Part shown: piece by piece, positions 7,642-17,381 of the stretch | Layout of the letters: every line of letters starts with the position of its first letter | How positions within the stretch are numbered: the stretch's first letter is position 1 | Assembly: GCA_963779325.1 (NCBI GenBank) | Contig: CAVZXS010000037.1 | Location: 372,001 to 436,000, forward strand | Direction of reading: 5' to 3' | DNA from: CAVZXS01 sp963779325 | GTDB lineage: Bacteria; Bacteroidota; Bacteroidia; Chitinophagales; Chitinophagaceae | Length of the DNA stretch: 64,000 nucleotides | Translations under genes and position numbers: made by a program | Notes under the pieces: model-generated | The model's input: only the letters and a program-made list of their open reading frames with translations | The model's database searches: none | Told to the model about the DNA's origin: nothing

Positions 7642-9075
7642 TTACAATTTGGTTTCTAATCTGTCATTCACTTTGCCGGATATAGTCAGCAATTTTTTTA
7701 TTTCAGCCAACTCACTTTTTAGTTTTTCAATTTCTTCCTGCTGTTCCTGAATGGCTTTAATAGCCACTACGCTAAAGTTGCTGTAATTAATCCCCAGTAG
7801 TTGTTTGCCCTCCTTATTGTTAACTACATCAACCAGTTCGGGAAAAATTTCCTTTACTTCCTGTGCAATAAACCCAATCTGCTTTCTTTTGTTGGCGACA
7901 TCATTATTATAATAATATGTTGAAGGTTTTAATCTTTTAATCAAAGGCAGCACCGCATTTACTTGTTCTATTTCTTTTTTTAATTGCCGATCTGATAACA
8001 CAATGTAATTTCCAGCCACACTAATCATGGCTCTTGGTGTTGCAATATTAGTAGCTAGTTCATAGCTTGAAAAAATGAGTTGCGGCGGATCGGGAAACCC
8101 GGGAGCAGAGGGTTCGGAGCTTATAAAATGTCCATACGGTGTATTATTTGAGCGAATAAGTATATGAAGAGGAACATCCAAGCCTGCCCTGGGTATATTA
8201 TTATTGCCAATAGCTAAGCGTAAACCATTTGGTTGCAGGTATAAGGCGTCTCTTGATATTCCATTTTCGCTTGTTCTTATTTGTAGACCAATACTACCAA
8301 TGTTGTCGGTGCGGCGAATATCGAGGTAGGAAGTATTAGAACCATTCCAAGGCGACATTAAAATATTACCCGGCATATAGGCAACTCGCTGGTTACCAGT
8401 TGTGGTGTTACTGGCAAGATAAACTCCTTCATTTCCACCACCGATATCAAATAATCCCCTTGGAGTTGATGTAGCAATACCCACATCACCATCACTCATT
8501 ACACGAAGGCGGTCTGTATTATTAGTAACCAAGGCAATATGCCCGGTTGTGTTTGAGCCGGGCCAGGTGCCGATACGTAAATCGTTATTGTTTGCACCAA
8601 TATAACCTTTGAGTGAATTGTTATTGCGGAAAGATAACCACGGGTAATTGGATAAATTATTTTCCAATGTGGCATTTCCGCCGAATACATGAAGTTTATC
8701 TGATGGGGAAACAGTTCCTATACCAACATTGCCACTATTGTTGTTGCTAATGTTGTTACTTGTAGTTGTCCACTGGTTGCCACTACTACCCCCAGTAGTT
8801 ATTTGCGTCCATTCTACTCCGTTATAGAACCAGAAATTATTGGTATCGGTATCATACACCATTAAACCTGCTGCTGGCGAAGTAATGCCTGTTCGTTGCA
8901 CAGTATTCATCCGAGGCACCAACATATCTTTGTTAATGCTTTTTACATCCAGCATGGCACTGGCATCTGCGGCGGAACCATCGGTGTTAATGGCTACATT
9001 TTGTGCAGTAACTGAAAATGATAAGAACAAGAACCCAGCTACACAGCAATAGATGATTATTTTTTTCATATTCAT
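7642..9075 (-). CDS. Tail-fibre-like exported protein with C-terminal intramolecular chaperone (Peptidase_S74)
   Basis: 477 residues. A signal peptide (ending VTAQ) is followed by a conserved module, residues about 25-95 (INTDGSAADASAMLDVKS, PRMNTVQRTG, FWFYNGVEWTQ), then a Gly/Asn-rich repetitive shaft (NVGIGTVSPSDKLHV, DVGIATSTPRGLFDIGG). The C-terminus is the S74 chaperone of endosialidase: SDRQLKKEIEQVNAVLPLIKRLKPS, KQIGFIAQEVKEIFPELV, YSNFSVVAIKAIQEQ, and a coiled coil. In phage fibres this domain trimerises the shaft and cleaves itself off. In Bacteroidota such genes are common chromosomal surface-protein genes. The N-terminal module is shared with the gene at 9607-10710. A second ATG two codons in is an alternative start. 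Confidence 0.85.
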   Translation of the reverse strand: MNMKKIIIYCCVAGFLFLSFSVTAQNVAINTDGSAADASAMLDVKSINKDMLVPRMNTVQRTGITSPAAGLMVYDTDTNNFWFYNGVEWTQITTGGSSGNQWTTTSNNISNNNSGNVGIGTVSPSDKLHVFGGNATLENNLSNYPWLSFRNNNSLKGYIGANNNDLRIGTWPGSNTTGHIALVTNNTDRLRVMSDGDVGIATSTPRGLFDIGGGNEGVYLASNTTTGNQRVAYMPGNILMSPWNGSNTSYLDIRRTDNIGSIGLQIRTSENGISRDALYLQPNGLRLAIGNNNIPRAGLDVPLHILIRSNNTPYGHFISSEPSAPGFPDPPQLIFSSYELATNIATPRAMISVAGNYIVLSDRQLKKEIEQVNAVLPLIKRLKPSTYYYNNDVANKRKQIGFIAQEVKEIFPELVDVVNNKEGKQLLGINYSNFSVVAIKAIQEQQEEIEKLKSELAEIKKLLTISGKVNDRLETKL

Positions 9076-9079
9076 TTTA

Positions 9080-9565
9080 TTAAAAATTATATTTTAAAAA
9101 CTTTGCCCCTTGTTCCGGAACTAAATTTGTTAAATGTGTTGTAACTCTGTTCCAAAAAAAATCACCTAAACTATTGTTAGATGCTTCCACTATTTCATCT
9201 AACTCTGCAATGAATGTACCTTGTATTTCCACATTTGATTTGCCTTGATAGATACTGCCATCAGCTTTATATGTTTCAGCATTGATAGTAAGTTTATAAT
9301 TATCTGCACTATTTATAGAAACGATTTTCATTTTGCCAAAACGCCCCATATTGGTTTTGTATACAATTACATCACCGGGTTTTAGTAACACAGTACCAGT
9401 TGTATTTATCACTTCAATCAGATGGTTGCTCATTGAAGTTTCGAGGCCAGCGATATGTTCATTTTTTATTTCATCATAGCTACCTGGTTTTGCACTTTTT
9501 TGTTTTTTACAGGCGCTTACCATTAGTAAGATGAGGGAACATAAAAGAATAATTGTTTTTTTCAT
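9080..9565 (-). CDS. Hypothetical lipoprotein
   Basis: 161 residues with signal peptide and lipobox (LILLMVSAC, then KKQK). The mature part is short and acidic with a beta-rich middle (VLLKPGDVIVYKTNMGRFGKMKIVSI, NYKLTINAETYKADGS) and no family I recognise. Its stop is 4 bp from the start of the S74 fibre gene, so the two are almost certainly co-transcribed, suggesting a partner role at the envelope. Confidence 0.6.
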   Translation of the reverse strand: MKKTIILLCSLILLMVSACKKQKSAKPGSYDEIKNEHIAGLETSMSNHLIEVINTTGTVLLKPGDVIVYKTNMGRFGKMKIVSINSADNYKLTINAETYKADGSIYQGKSNVEIQGTFIAELDEIVEASNNSLGDFFWNRVTTHLTNLVPEQGAKFLKYNF

Positions 9566-9606
9566 GATGATAGATTTTGCATTTATAGTGAGACGAATTA
9601 ATCAAT

Positions 9607-10710
9607 TTAGTTGCCAATTGCCACACAATTCCAGGTAATAGTATAGTTAACCGGGTTGGGGCTGGTATTTAATAATCTGGCCAGGCAGGTAGTAGTAGCG
9701 CCAGTTGTTGAACAGCCATATAATTTAAGCTCTACCCTGTGTAATTCGCCAACAGTGCCGCCAGATACATCCTCATCGCCCACAAAAACGCGTGGTGTAC
9801 CTGTAAACCCTCCATTAAATGCTATGGCGCCTTCTGCAGACAAACCGAATCCGGGCAAAATAGCCGAAAATGTGGCTGTAGTAAAAGGATAAATTTTCAG
9901 GTTAGTGGCAGAGGTAGAATTGTAAGCTACCCCCCTGTTGTTATTTACGGTTAGCGAACCTTCAATGGCGGCGTTATTACCAATGGTTAACGGATTGTTA
10001 GGGTTTAATGTACCGGTAATTAGTGCATTTCCGTTAACATGCAGGGGTTCCGCCGGAGCTGATGCTCCAATACCCAAACTGTTGGTTATATATCCATTAC
10101 CAATTACATGTAATGCTTGTAGTGGGTTAATAGTACCAATACCTACCTGCCCGGTACTATCTATTAACATCCGCCTTGTATTATTGGTATGAAAAGCAAG
10201 GCCGCTGCGGGAACTGCTTCCTGTTAAATAACTTCTGCTGATGCCTACCCTGCTATCGCTGCCAAAAATCAGTGCACTGGATAGCGTACCGGTATTTTCG
10301 CCGTTCTGGTCTATTACCAGTCCACTGTCGATAGCCATCCTGGCATTAGGCGCTGTAACCCCGATACCTACCCTGCCCGTATTGGTATTAATTATATTAT
10401 TGCCATTGGTTGCCCAGGGGCCGCTGCTGCCGGTAGTCATTTGCGTCCACCCTGCTCCGTTATAAAACCAGAAATTATTGGTATCGGTATCGTACACCAG
10501 CAAACCTGCAGCAGGCGAACCTATACCGGTACGTTGTGCAGTAGTCATACGGGGCACCAGCATACCCTTGTTATTGCTTTTAACATCCAGCATGGCGCTG
10601 GCATCAGGAGCGGAACCGTCGGTATTGATGGCTACGTTTTGCGCCTGCCCATGCTCTGCCTGCAGCAGGAAATAAATTATCAATACGAGAGAAGTGAAAA
10701 ATTTTTTCAT
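9607..10710 (-). CDS. Exported fibre-like protein, paralogue of the 7642-9075 N-terminal module
   Basis: 367 residues with a signal peptide (ending EHGQAQ) and the same roughly 80-residue module as the neighbour (INTDGSAPDASAMLDVKS, GMLVPRMTTAQRTGIGSP, NNFWFYNGAGWTQ). A shaft of pseudo-repeats follows (RVGIGVTAPNARMAID, QVGIGTINPLQALHV, SLGIGASAPAEPLHV), about 35 residues apart. There is no S74 chaperone; the C-terminus is a beta domain with two Cys (YGCSTTG, TTTCLAR) and ends TWNCVAIGN. It lies 14 bp downstream of the T9SS cargo gene. The function is unknown; probably a surface protein. Confidence 0.7.
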   Translation of the reverse strand: MKKFFTSLVLIIYFLLQAEHGQAQNVAINTDGSAPDASAMLDVKSNNKGMLVPRMTTAQRTGIGSPAAGLLVYDTDTNNFWFYNGAGWTQMTTGSSGPWATNGNNIINTNTGRVGIGVTAPNARMAIDSGLVIDQNGENTGTLSSALIFGSDSRVGISRSYLTGSSSRSGLAFHTNNTRRMLIDSTGQVGIGTINPLQALHVIGNGYITNSLGIGASAPAEPLHVNGNALITGTLNPNNPLTIGNNAAIEGSLTVNNNRGVAYNSTSATNLKIYPFTTATFSAILPGFGLSAEGAIAFNGGFTGTPRVFVGDEDVSGGTVGELHRVELKLYGCSTTGATTTCLARLLNTSPNPVNYTITWNCVAIGN

Positions 10711-10724
10711 AACGTTTTTGTTTA

Positions 10725-12080
10725 TTATTGTTTAATAATGGATATGGTTTGTTGATATTCGGGTTCTTTTATATGAATAAAATAGGAGCCTGATGCAAGT
10801 TGTTGTACCGGTATGGCAATGCGCCGGTATTGGTTGGTAAGCGAAACCTGTTGCTGCCATACTATCTGACCCGATGCATTCACCATTTCTACTTTTATGC
10901 TGTGCCGGTTAATGCCGTTCAGTACCAGTTCCAGGTTATCTCTTACGGGATTGGGTCGGGCGGTAATTGTCCATTTTTTATCGCTGCAATCAACAGTTTC
11001 AACAGGCGACAGGGAAAAACTGCCGTCATTGTCAACTATACGTAAACGGTAAAATTTGCGTCCCGATGAGATATCGGTGTAACTGTAATCAACCGGTGTG
11101 CTCGAATTGCCTTTTGCATTTACTGAAGCCAGGGTTGTCCATATACTGCCGCCGATACTGCTTTGTACCTCAAACCGATTGGTATTCTGCTCTTGTTTGG
11201 TTTGCCAGTTTAGCGTCACTTGATTATTTGCGCAGGTAGCCGTAAAGCTTGCTAATATTATCGGCAAAGCGGCATTGGACGGTGCGGGGGTAAACCAACT
11301 TAAATCATTTAACCCGTTTAGCGTTACGCTGTTTTGCGCAGCATTCGCTACACCACCCACACTCGCCCAGCCACTACTTCCGTTTACACTTCTCCATAGG
11401 TTTAAAGTGTTTTCATCAACGGCATTCAGCTCTACATCCAAATAGCGGAATTCCAGCGTGGCATTTAAGCTATTGTTATTGGCAGGATTGATACGAAACA
11501 CCCTTCGTACATTCTGATTGTTCACAGTATAATGATACCGTTCAATGGTGGTAGCGCCGAGGTTTTGTGCCGATGTGATTAATAAACCTATATTACCCGC
11601 ATTTACACCCGACGGTGCATTAAGGGTAGCGGGCTTTCTTACAAAACCGGTATTACCGATAATGCGGCTGTTATTATTTTCTCCGATTAACTGACCGTTT
11701 GGATCGGCTAATAAAAAAAGCATATTACCATTGAGATCCAGGTTGCCGGAAGTAAAAAAAACACCGGTAAAAATGCTGACGGTACGGTTTAGCTTCACTA
11801 CTCCCGCCGATTTATTTAACGCTAACTCACCTAACACGGTATTGCCGGTACCACTGATAGTAACAACCGGATCATTCCCCGTAAATACGAAACGGCTTAA
11901 AGAACCGGTACCTAGATCGCCGTTGTTTTCAAAGCCGGTGTTGTTGAGTACAATTTTTGCATCGTTGTTTACCAGTAAAGTAGCGCCGGGTGATATACGA
12001 AACACTGCCTGGCTATTAACAACGATACCGGTAAGGCTCCAAAAAAACACAAAGAGTAATAATTTTTTCATACGCTTCAA
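10725..12080 (-). CDS. T9SS type A sorting domain-containing protein
   Basis: 451 residues. The signal peptide (MKRMKKLLLFVFFWSL...) is followed by a beta-rich adhesin-like N-terminal half. A fibronectin-like region near 285-370 (TCANNQVTLNWQTKQEQNTNRFEVQ) comes next, and the C-terminal 80 residues have the T9SS type A layout: TITARPNPVRDNLELVLNG, VEMVNASGQIVWQQQV, LASGSYFIHIKEP. Proteins with this tail cross the outer membrane by the type IX machine and are often fixed to the surface. It is the first gene of the minus-strand export run, downstream of the regulator/kinase pair. Confidence 0.85.
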   Translation of the reverse strand: MKRMKKLLLFVFFWSLTGIVVNSQAVFRISPGATLLVNNDAKIVLNNTGFENNGDLGTGSLSRFVFTGNDPVVTISGTGNTVLGELALNKSAGVVKLNRTVSIFTGVFFTSGNLDLNGNMLFLLADPNGQLIGENNNSRIIGNTGFVRKPATLNAPSGVNAGNIGLLITSAQNLGATTIERYHYTVNNQNVRRVFRINPANNNSLNATLEFRYLDVELNAVDENTLNLWRSVNGSSGWASVGGVANAAQNSVTLNGLNDLSWFTPAPSNAALPIILASFTATCANNQVTLNWQTKQEQNTNRFEVQSSIGGSIWTTLASVNAKGNSSTPVDYSYTDISSGRKFYRLRIVDNDGSFSLSPVETVDCSDKKWTITARPNPVRDNLELVLNGINRHSIKVEMVNASGQIVWQQQVSLTNQYRRIAIPVQQLASGSYFIHIKEPEYQQTISIIKQ

Positions 12081-12187
12081 GGTTTTAATAAATCAACACT
12101 GCAAAGTTTGGTCAAAGCATATAGAAAATTGGTCACATGATGATGTGACACCGAAAAGTGGTATACTGTAAAAGAAAATACCGGAGA

Positions 12188-12240
12188 AACCGCGAAGAAT
12201 TTACCCGTACCGAAAATAATTTCTTCGTGTTTCTGCGGCT
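12188..12240. repeat. Imperfect inverted repeat between regulator and T9SS gene
   Basis: The segment ACCGCGAAGAATTTAC pairs imperfectly with AATTTCTTCGTGTTTCTGCGG downstream, giving a long hairpin without a clear T-tract. The rest of 12081-12280 shows no ORF. A weaker related segment lies near 31.99-32.03 kb. It may act as a transcript end for the regulator gene, but I cannot show that. Confidence 0.4.
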
Positions 12241-12280
12241 ATCCTACCTTGAAATAAAGATGGAAGTACCTGTTTACACA

Positions 12281-12928
12281 CTATAATAATTTCTCATTGA
12301 TGGCTTTACTCACAGCTTCAATTTGTGTGTGTACCTGTAGCTTTTCGTAGATGCGCTTAATATGCGTACGCACGGTATCAATGCTGATACCTAAATCGGC
12401 GGCAATCATTTTGTAGCTATTGCCTTTGGCCAAAGAAGCCAATATTTCTTTTTCGCGTGGGGTGAGGCTATAATCTTTTTCGGGAAGAATGGGTAATTGC
12501 TGCATACCGGCAATAACCATACGGGCAATGGTGGGGCTCATGGGAGCTCCGCCTTGCAATACTTCCTGGATGGAATCGATGAGTTTGTCGGATAAATATT
12601 TTTTTAACAGGTATCCCGAAGCGCCGTTACAAATTGCGTCGTACACATGCCGGTTATCTTCAAAAACAGTAAGCATAATAATAAACACTTTCCGGTCGAA
12701 TGCACGAATTTTTTTTACGGCTTCAATACCATTTATGCCCGGCATATCTATATCCATTAAAATAACATCGGGTTGCAGTGCTTTGACTCGTTCTTCCACA
12801 TTACCCACTTCCGAAAAATTACCGAGCACCAGCATGTCTTTAGAAAACGTAATCATGTTTACGATGCTTTCACGTAATTGCCGGTTGTCTTCAAAAATTA
12901 CTACCCCTGTTTGCATAATTAATGGCAA
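12281..12928 (-). CDS. NarL/LuxR-type response regulator
   Basis: 215 residues. The receiver domain (about 7-122) has the acidic pair in FEDN, the phospho-acceptor Asp in VILMDIDMPG (about residue 60), and Thr/Lys positions in IMLTVF and GYLLKKY. The C-terminal LuxR/GerE HTH (about 148-212) reads LTPREKEILASLAKG, KMIAADLGISIDTVRTHIKRIYEKLQ. Phosphorylation should come from the kinase encoded 34 bp upstream in the same direction. The start at 12928 is followed by an alternative ATG four codons later. The likely targets, by position, are the exported-protein genes directly downstream, but this is inference. Confidence 0.9.
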   Translation of the reverse strand: MPLIMQTGVVIFEDNRQLRESIVNMITFSKDMLVLGNFSEVGNVEERVKALQPDVILMDIDMPGINGIEAVKKIRAFDRKVFIIMLTVFEDNRHVYDAICNGASGYLLKKYLSDKLIDSIQEVLQGGAPMSPTIARMVIAGMQQLPILPEKDYSLTPREKEILASLAKGNSYKMIAADLGISIDTVRTHIKRIYEKLQVHTQIEAVSKAINEKLL

Positions 12929-12962
12929 GGTACTGGTTAATTATAAAAACTGTATACCCCAA

Positions 12963-15900
12963 TCATGTGACAAGCGGTTTGTTTTCAAGCGGTACCGATA
13001 AATAAATACTCACTCCTTTTCCTTTTTCAGTATTAATATTGTAGTTCGGCTTTCATGGCATCGGCCCTTGATTGCATGTTGACGCAATCCGTTGCCGAAG
13101 CGCGGTATTTTTTTTGTCGAATCCTTTTCCGTTATCTTTTACCAATAAAGTGATCGTGTTATCCACTTTTCATCAGTTCGATCGCTAATCTCGGTGCATT
13201 GGCTGTATTTGGCTGCATTGTTTATCGCTTCTTTAAATATCAGGTAAAAGTCTTTGCGCTGGTTCAGATTCAGCATTGCATTGTCAAAATCGCCTTTTTC
13301 TTTGAAAGTGTAAGCTGATATTCAGTGGTTCCAGCATTTCTGCCGTAAATTCTTTCATACGCAATATCACTTTCTCCACCGTATCATTTGCGGGGTTAAT
13401 GGCCCATACAATATCACTCATGCTTTCCAGCATCCTGCCCGAATTGTCTTTTATTTTTAACAGGTATTCTTTCGCCATTGCATCATTGTCATTGTTTTGC
13501 AATGCCATTTTACTGATAATATTAATACTTGACAAGGTAGAACCCATATCGTCGTGCAAATCCCTTGCTATCTTACTTCTCAGTTTTTCTTCGGCGAGGT
13601 ATTTAGCAATGCGAATAGCACAGATATCGGCAATGCTTTGCAGAATATACCGGTGGTGTTTTTTATAAAAACCCTTGCGGGGATGTTCCGAATCAATAAC
13701 TCCATACACTTCCCCGTCTACCAGTATTGGAACGGTTATTTCAGACAGATCGTTTTTCGTCATCTAAAATATACCGGTTGTCATTAGCCGTGTTATAAAT
13801 AATTTCCGCCTTACCTGTTTTTGCGACCGTTCCTACAATTCCTTTACCAAGTGGGATTTCTATCGGGTTAATGATTTCATACCCTTCCGGACTTTTGGAC
13901 CCTGCGGCAGCTTTTTGTATCAATGCTTTTCGTTCTTCGTTTAATTGGTATACCACACAATCCACAAAGCCCAGTTGATGTATACAATTATAAGCGATAC
14001 TCCGGAAAATTTCTTCCGGCGTGTTTTTGCCATACAAAGCCGTAATAAACCGGTTGAGTGTTTTTTGTGTTTCGTATTTCTGCTTGAAAAAGCGATAGAA
14101 TTGGTAAATAGCAAACCCAATAGCCATTACACATAAACCAATAAACCACCAGCGTTGCCAGAACGGCGGATTTATTACAAAATAAATATTAGCTTCTTTT
14201 TCACTCCAGAGAAATTTATCGTTAATAGATTTCACCTTGAATTGATACCTGCCGGGTTTTAAATTCTGATAACTTACGCTGCGCTCATTTCTACCATAAA
14301 TCCAGCCGGTATCAAAACCAACAAGCCGGTAAAAATATCTAATGGCTTTGCTATTGTTAAATTCAACAGCAGTATAATTGATATGAATGGAATTTTTATC
14401 GTAGGGCAAAGACAAATTTAGCGGCAGGTTGCTTTTCATGCTATCCGAAAATGCAATAATCCTTTCGTTTGAGTTAAGCAAGCTGATCCCTGTAATATAA
14501 ACAAGCGGTTTCTTTGCGGAAATTACAATACTATCCGGATTAAAAGAGGTAAGCCCCTTTGAACATCCGGCCCAAATAATCCCTTTCTTATCCTGGTACA
14601 GGGTAAGGTTGTTATACCCGCTTTTAATAAACCCATCTTTTTCATCAAAATTCAGTACTCTGTTTTTGTTAGCGCCACTAAGCCCTATAAAACTGAGCCC
14701 CCTGGGACTGCTTACCCAAATATTACTGTCGCGGGCCGGTAGAATATTCATAAATGTAGAAGTATTCAAACCGTCGCGTTCTGTATATTTTCTTATCATC
14801 TCTAACTTTGCCTGTTCGTTAAAAACACAACGCAACAAACCTTCTCCACCGGTTGTTATCCAAACATTACCGGCTTTGTCTTTTTTAATATCATTTACAT
14901 ATAAATCTTCTCCATTTAATTTATAAGAAACCAGCGAATCATTTTTCAAATACGCTAAGCCTTCTTCACCACCTAACCAAATGGTATGGTCCGGACCTTC
15001 TACCGCACCAAAAAAACTACCATACTGGCTGATTCGGGCTTTGGTTTTATATTTTTTAAAATAAATACTGTCGTTCTTACCAACCATTATTTCCGTTACT
15101 CCAAAATCGCCGATCGCATACAATTTACCATCGGAAGATTTAAAAAATTTTTTTATCGAGTCGTCATGCATTCCGTTTGCTGCTATATACCGGGTAATTT
15201 TTCCTTTCCGGTAAACAGCAATACCCTGGTAGCCCGTACCAAACCAAAGCCATTTACGTTCATCTTCATAAATGTCGAATATCTCTGCTAACGGCACTAT
15301 TCTTTGCTGATCGGGAAAAAAGAAACGAAAGCTGTCAGCTTCCTGTACATATAACTTTCCCCGGTTAGCCCCCAATAAAAATTTACCGTCGCCGGTTTCT
15401 CTAAAAGAATATACTTCCTGCACATTGTAAAAAGTTTTTATCGGGTATTTTTTGAATAAAGCCGGTTTTGCTTTAATTAATCCATCGTGTGTGGCCACCC
15501 AGTAAAAACCGCTTTCATCATATAACACATTACTAAGCCAGGTTACATCTATATCAAACGTATTGAAGTAAAAGGTAACCGTTTCTTCCAGAGGGTAAAA
15601 TTTATAAAACCCGCTTCCCCCGGCATACCAATAAAATGGTGAGCTAAAAGAAGCTGCAGGGCGGTAAAGCTTTTTAAAAGGAATTGGTGTAATAGTGCCA
15701 TTCTCTATTTTATGCATTCCTAATTTGGCTTCATTAAAATAAATTTTGTTACGGCTTATCGGAAAAACGGCAAAAATGGTAAAGTTGTTTTCTATATTCC
15801 GCTCACTGAATAAAAGAGTTATATGGTTATTTTCGTACCGGTAAATTTCGTAAAAGTTAGATATGAAAATTGTTCCATCGGGGGCTTTAGTTATATATGT

Positions 15901-16440
15901 GGCTCTTCGCACGTCCTGATTATCGTTTTGACTTAGCCAATCAGGCAGGATGTATTTTTTTAAGTCGATCGGCTGTGTTTTACAATTGTTTAATACCGCT
16001 GCTTTGATATAAGCGGGGCCATTTTCCGTGGCCAGCCAAATGCTTCCATCTTCCTCCGGCAAAATATCATTTATTCCCTGCAGGTTGCTTTCAGAGAGAT
16101 TTGCCTTATGTATCTGATTATTTTCTAAAAAAAATAAGCCTGCATGCGAACCAATCCATAATTTTTTACGATTGTCTTCTTTTATACAAATTACATTGCC
16201 AATAACATGTCCACCACTTGCCGTTTGAAAATTTTCAAACGAGTACCCGTCATAGCGGCTTACTCCCAGGGTGGTGCCTACCCACAAAAAACCCCGGCTG
16301 TCTTTATATAAAGAAATAATTTCGGAAGTAGGCAAGCCATCGGCCGCGTTGAAAGTTTGATACGTAAATTCCTGTGCAGGCAGCCTGACACAAAGAAAGA
16401 AAAAGACTAAAAAAGGTATTTTATAAAAATCTTGTTTCAA
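12963..16440 (-). pseudogene. Sensor histidine kinase with two-component propeller and Y_Y_Y domain (frameshifted at seven sites)
   Basis: The frame from 16440 to 13741 encodes a signal peptide, a propeller of ligand-binding repeats (GLPTSEIISLYKDSRGFLWVGT, GLNTSTFMNILPARDSNIWV), a Y_Y_Y domain (about 690-750), one membrane segment (WWFIGLCVMAIGFAIYQFY) and the start of a GAF domain. The GAF end and the HisKA_3 dimerisation domain with the His in ARDLHDDMGSTLSS lie in a second frame (13763-13284). The HATPase end can be read through to a TGA at 12963-12965 only after removing further bases (NAAKYSQCTE, KDNGKGFDKKN, GNGL). All seven frame changes (near 13749, 13312, 13186, 13161, 13103, 13081 and 13037) are single extra bases. 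It is either a decayed gene or, more likely, an intact one with local read errors. Confidence 0.82.
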
Positions 16441-16721
16441 AATCAGTTTTTAGAATTCAATATTATATAAAATCGGCACAACCAACCCCAACGTATAGAA
16501 TAAAACGGCGAGGCACATAAATAATAAATTGAGGCGATATTAAAGTTACTAAAATAACGATATCTATACCCGGCAGAAATTTTACGTAAAAAATAAGGAT
16601 ACCGCATCCCTCCCGACACCCTAATCATGTGACAATTTGTAAAACATAAAATCAGGGAGATTGCTTTATTGAAAATTTATCATCTCAAAACAGAATTAGC
16701 TATCCTTTCAAAACAACCTGT
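16441..16721. other. Intergenic, upstream of kinase
   Basis: No convincing ORF. It should hold the kinase promoter on the minus strand. The short frame 16443-16628 has no family features and lies in A/T-rich leader sequence. Confidence 0.4.
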
Positions 16722-16790
16722 ATGCTTCAAACATTCACCCCCATCCTCCGCATATTTGATCTAGCCAAAGCCAAAGAATTTTATGTTAAA
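16722..16790 (+). pseudogene. Glyoxalase-superfamily N-terminal fragment
   Basis: ATG at 16722 opens MLQTFTPILRIFDLAKAKEF followed by YV, the first strand-helix of the Bacteroidota glyoxalase/bleomycin-resistance family. It then runs directly into phosphoesterase-derived sequence in another frame. Only about 22 codons remain. A second fragment of the same family lies at 17039-17315. Confidence 0.6.
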
Positions 16791-16792
16791 AA

Positions 16793-16951
16793 GGCGTGTA
16801 CGGCAATATTGATGATAAGCTTAACTGCCTGCACATGAACCCCGGTGCAGCGGGCAAACAGGGATGGCATAAAGTAAGAACGCTTATTCGGTTTATAATT
16901 GACGGAAAAGATATGAAAGATTGTGAAGTGATTGAGCTGGGGAAAAGATAA
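16793..16951 (+). pseudogene. Metallophosphoesterase 3' remnant
   Basis: GVYGNIDDK, then NCLHMNPGAAGKQGWHKVRT, and DMKDCEVIELGKR with a TAA at 16949. It matches two parts of the gene at 4231-4722 (VYGNVDDDK and CLHMNPGAAGKQGWHKVRT...DMKDCEVIELG), with the roughly 50 codons between them deleted. DNA identity is high but with silent differences (CTTATTCGG versus ATCATCCGT), so this is an older duplicate and not a recent copy. The catalytic D-x-H, GD and GHSH motifs are all lost. Confidence 0.8.
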
Positions 16952-17038
16952 AGCTCCCCCCAAAATCCTCAAAGGAGAAATTTGAAGCCCTTACCTCTAA
17001 TAACTTTGCACGTTACCGGCAATATTATTATGATATAA

Positions 17039-17315
17039 AAAGTCGTTAACATTCCGCACATATTTGATGTTGCAAAAACCAAAGAGTTTTACATTTACCG
17101 GTTAGGTTTTGAAATAGAATGGCAGCACCATTATGACAGTGTGCCGGGGTAGAGTATTTATTGTTTGCACAGAAATTGAAAAATCGTATGCTTCACTCAA
17201 GCCTTACAAATACTTTCGCCCCTTGTTTGAAAAAACCTTTTATCATACGTTGGAAATGGCAGTGAAGTATCCGTTTGGGAATAAGCCTTGTTTCAATGAA
17301 TACATTAGTGGGTAA
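17039..17315 (+). pseudogene. Glyoxalase-superfamily protein remnant
   Basis: The N-terminal part reads KVVNIPHIFDVAKTKEFYIY, LGFEIEWQHHYDSVPG and stops near 17150. The C-terminal part follows in another frame (EIEKSYASLK, FEKTFYHTLEMAVKYPFGN, CFNEYIS), matching the family's usual end (...DPFGNKIRFNEY). The middle third is missing and the start codon is lost (a stop lies just upstream in frame). An intact, distantly related VOC gene is at 60580. Confidence 0.7.
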
Positions 17316-17381
17316 TAACCGTTTAAATAAATTAGCTTAGCTGTTTTTAGGTTAAGTTTTATCTTTCTTAAAATTTAGTAT

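Noticed and set aside
7642..10710. Prophage tail-fibre genes
   Set aside because: The S74 chaperone and fibre motifs occur in many exported Bacteroidota proteins; signal peptides are present and no capsid, terminase, portal or integrase genes are near.
16443..16972. Minus-strand ORFs at 16443-16628 and 16781-16972
   Set aside because: The first is in the A/T-rich kinase leader, the second is antisense to the phosphoesterase remnant.
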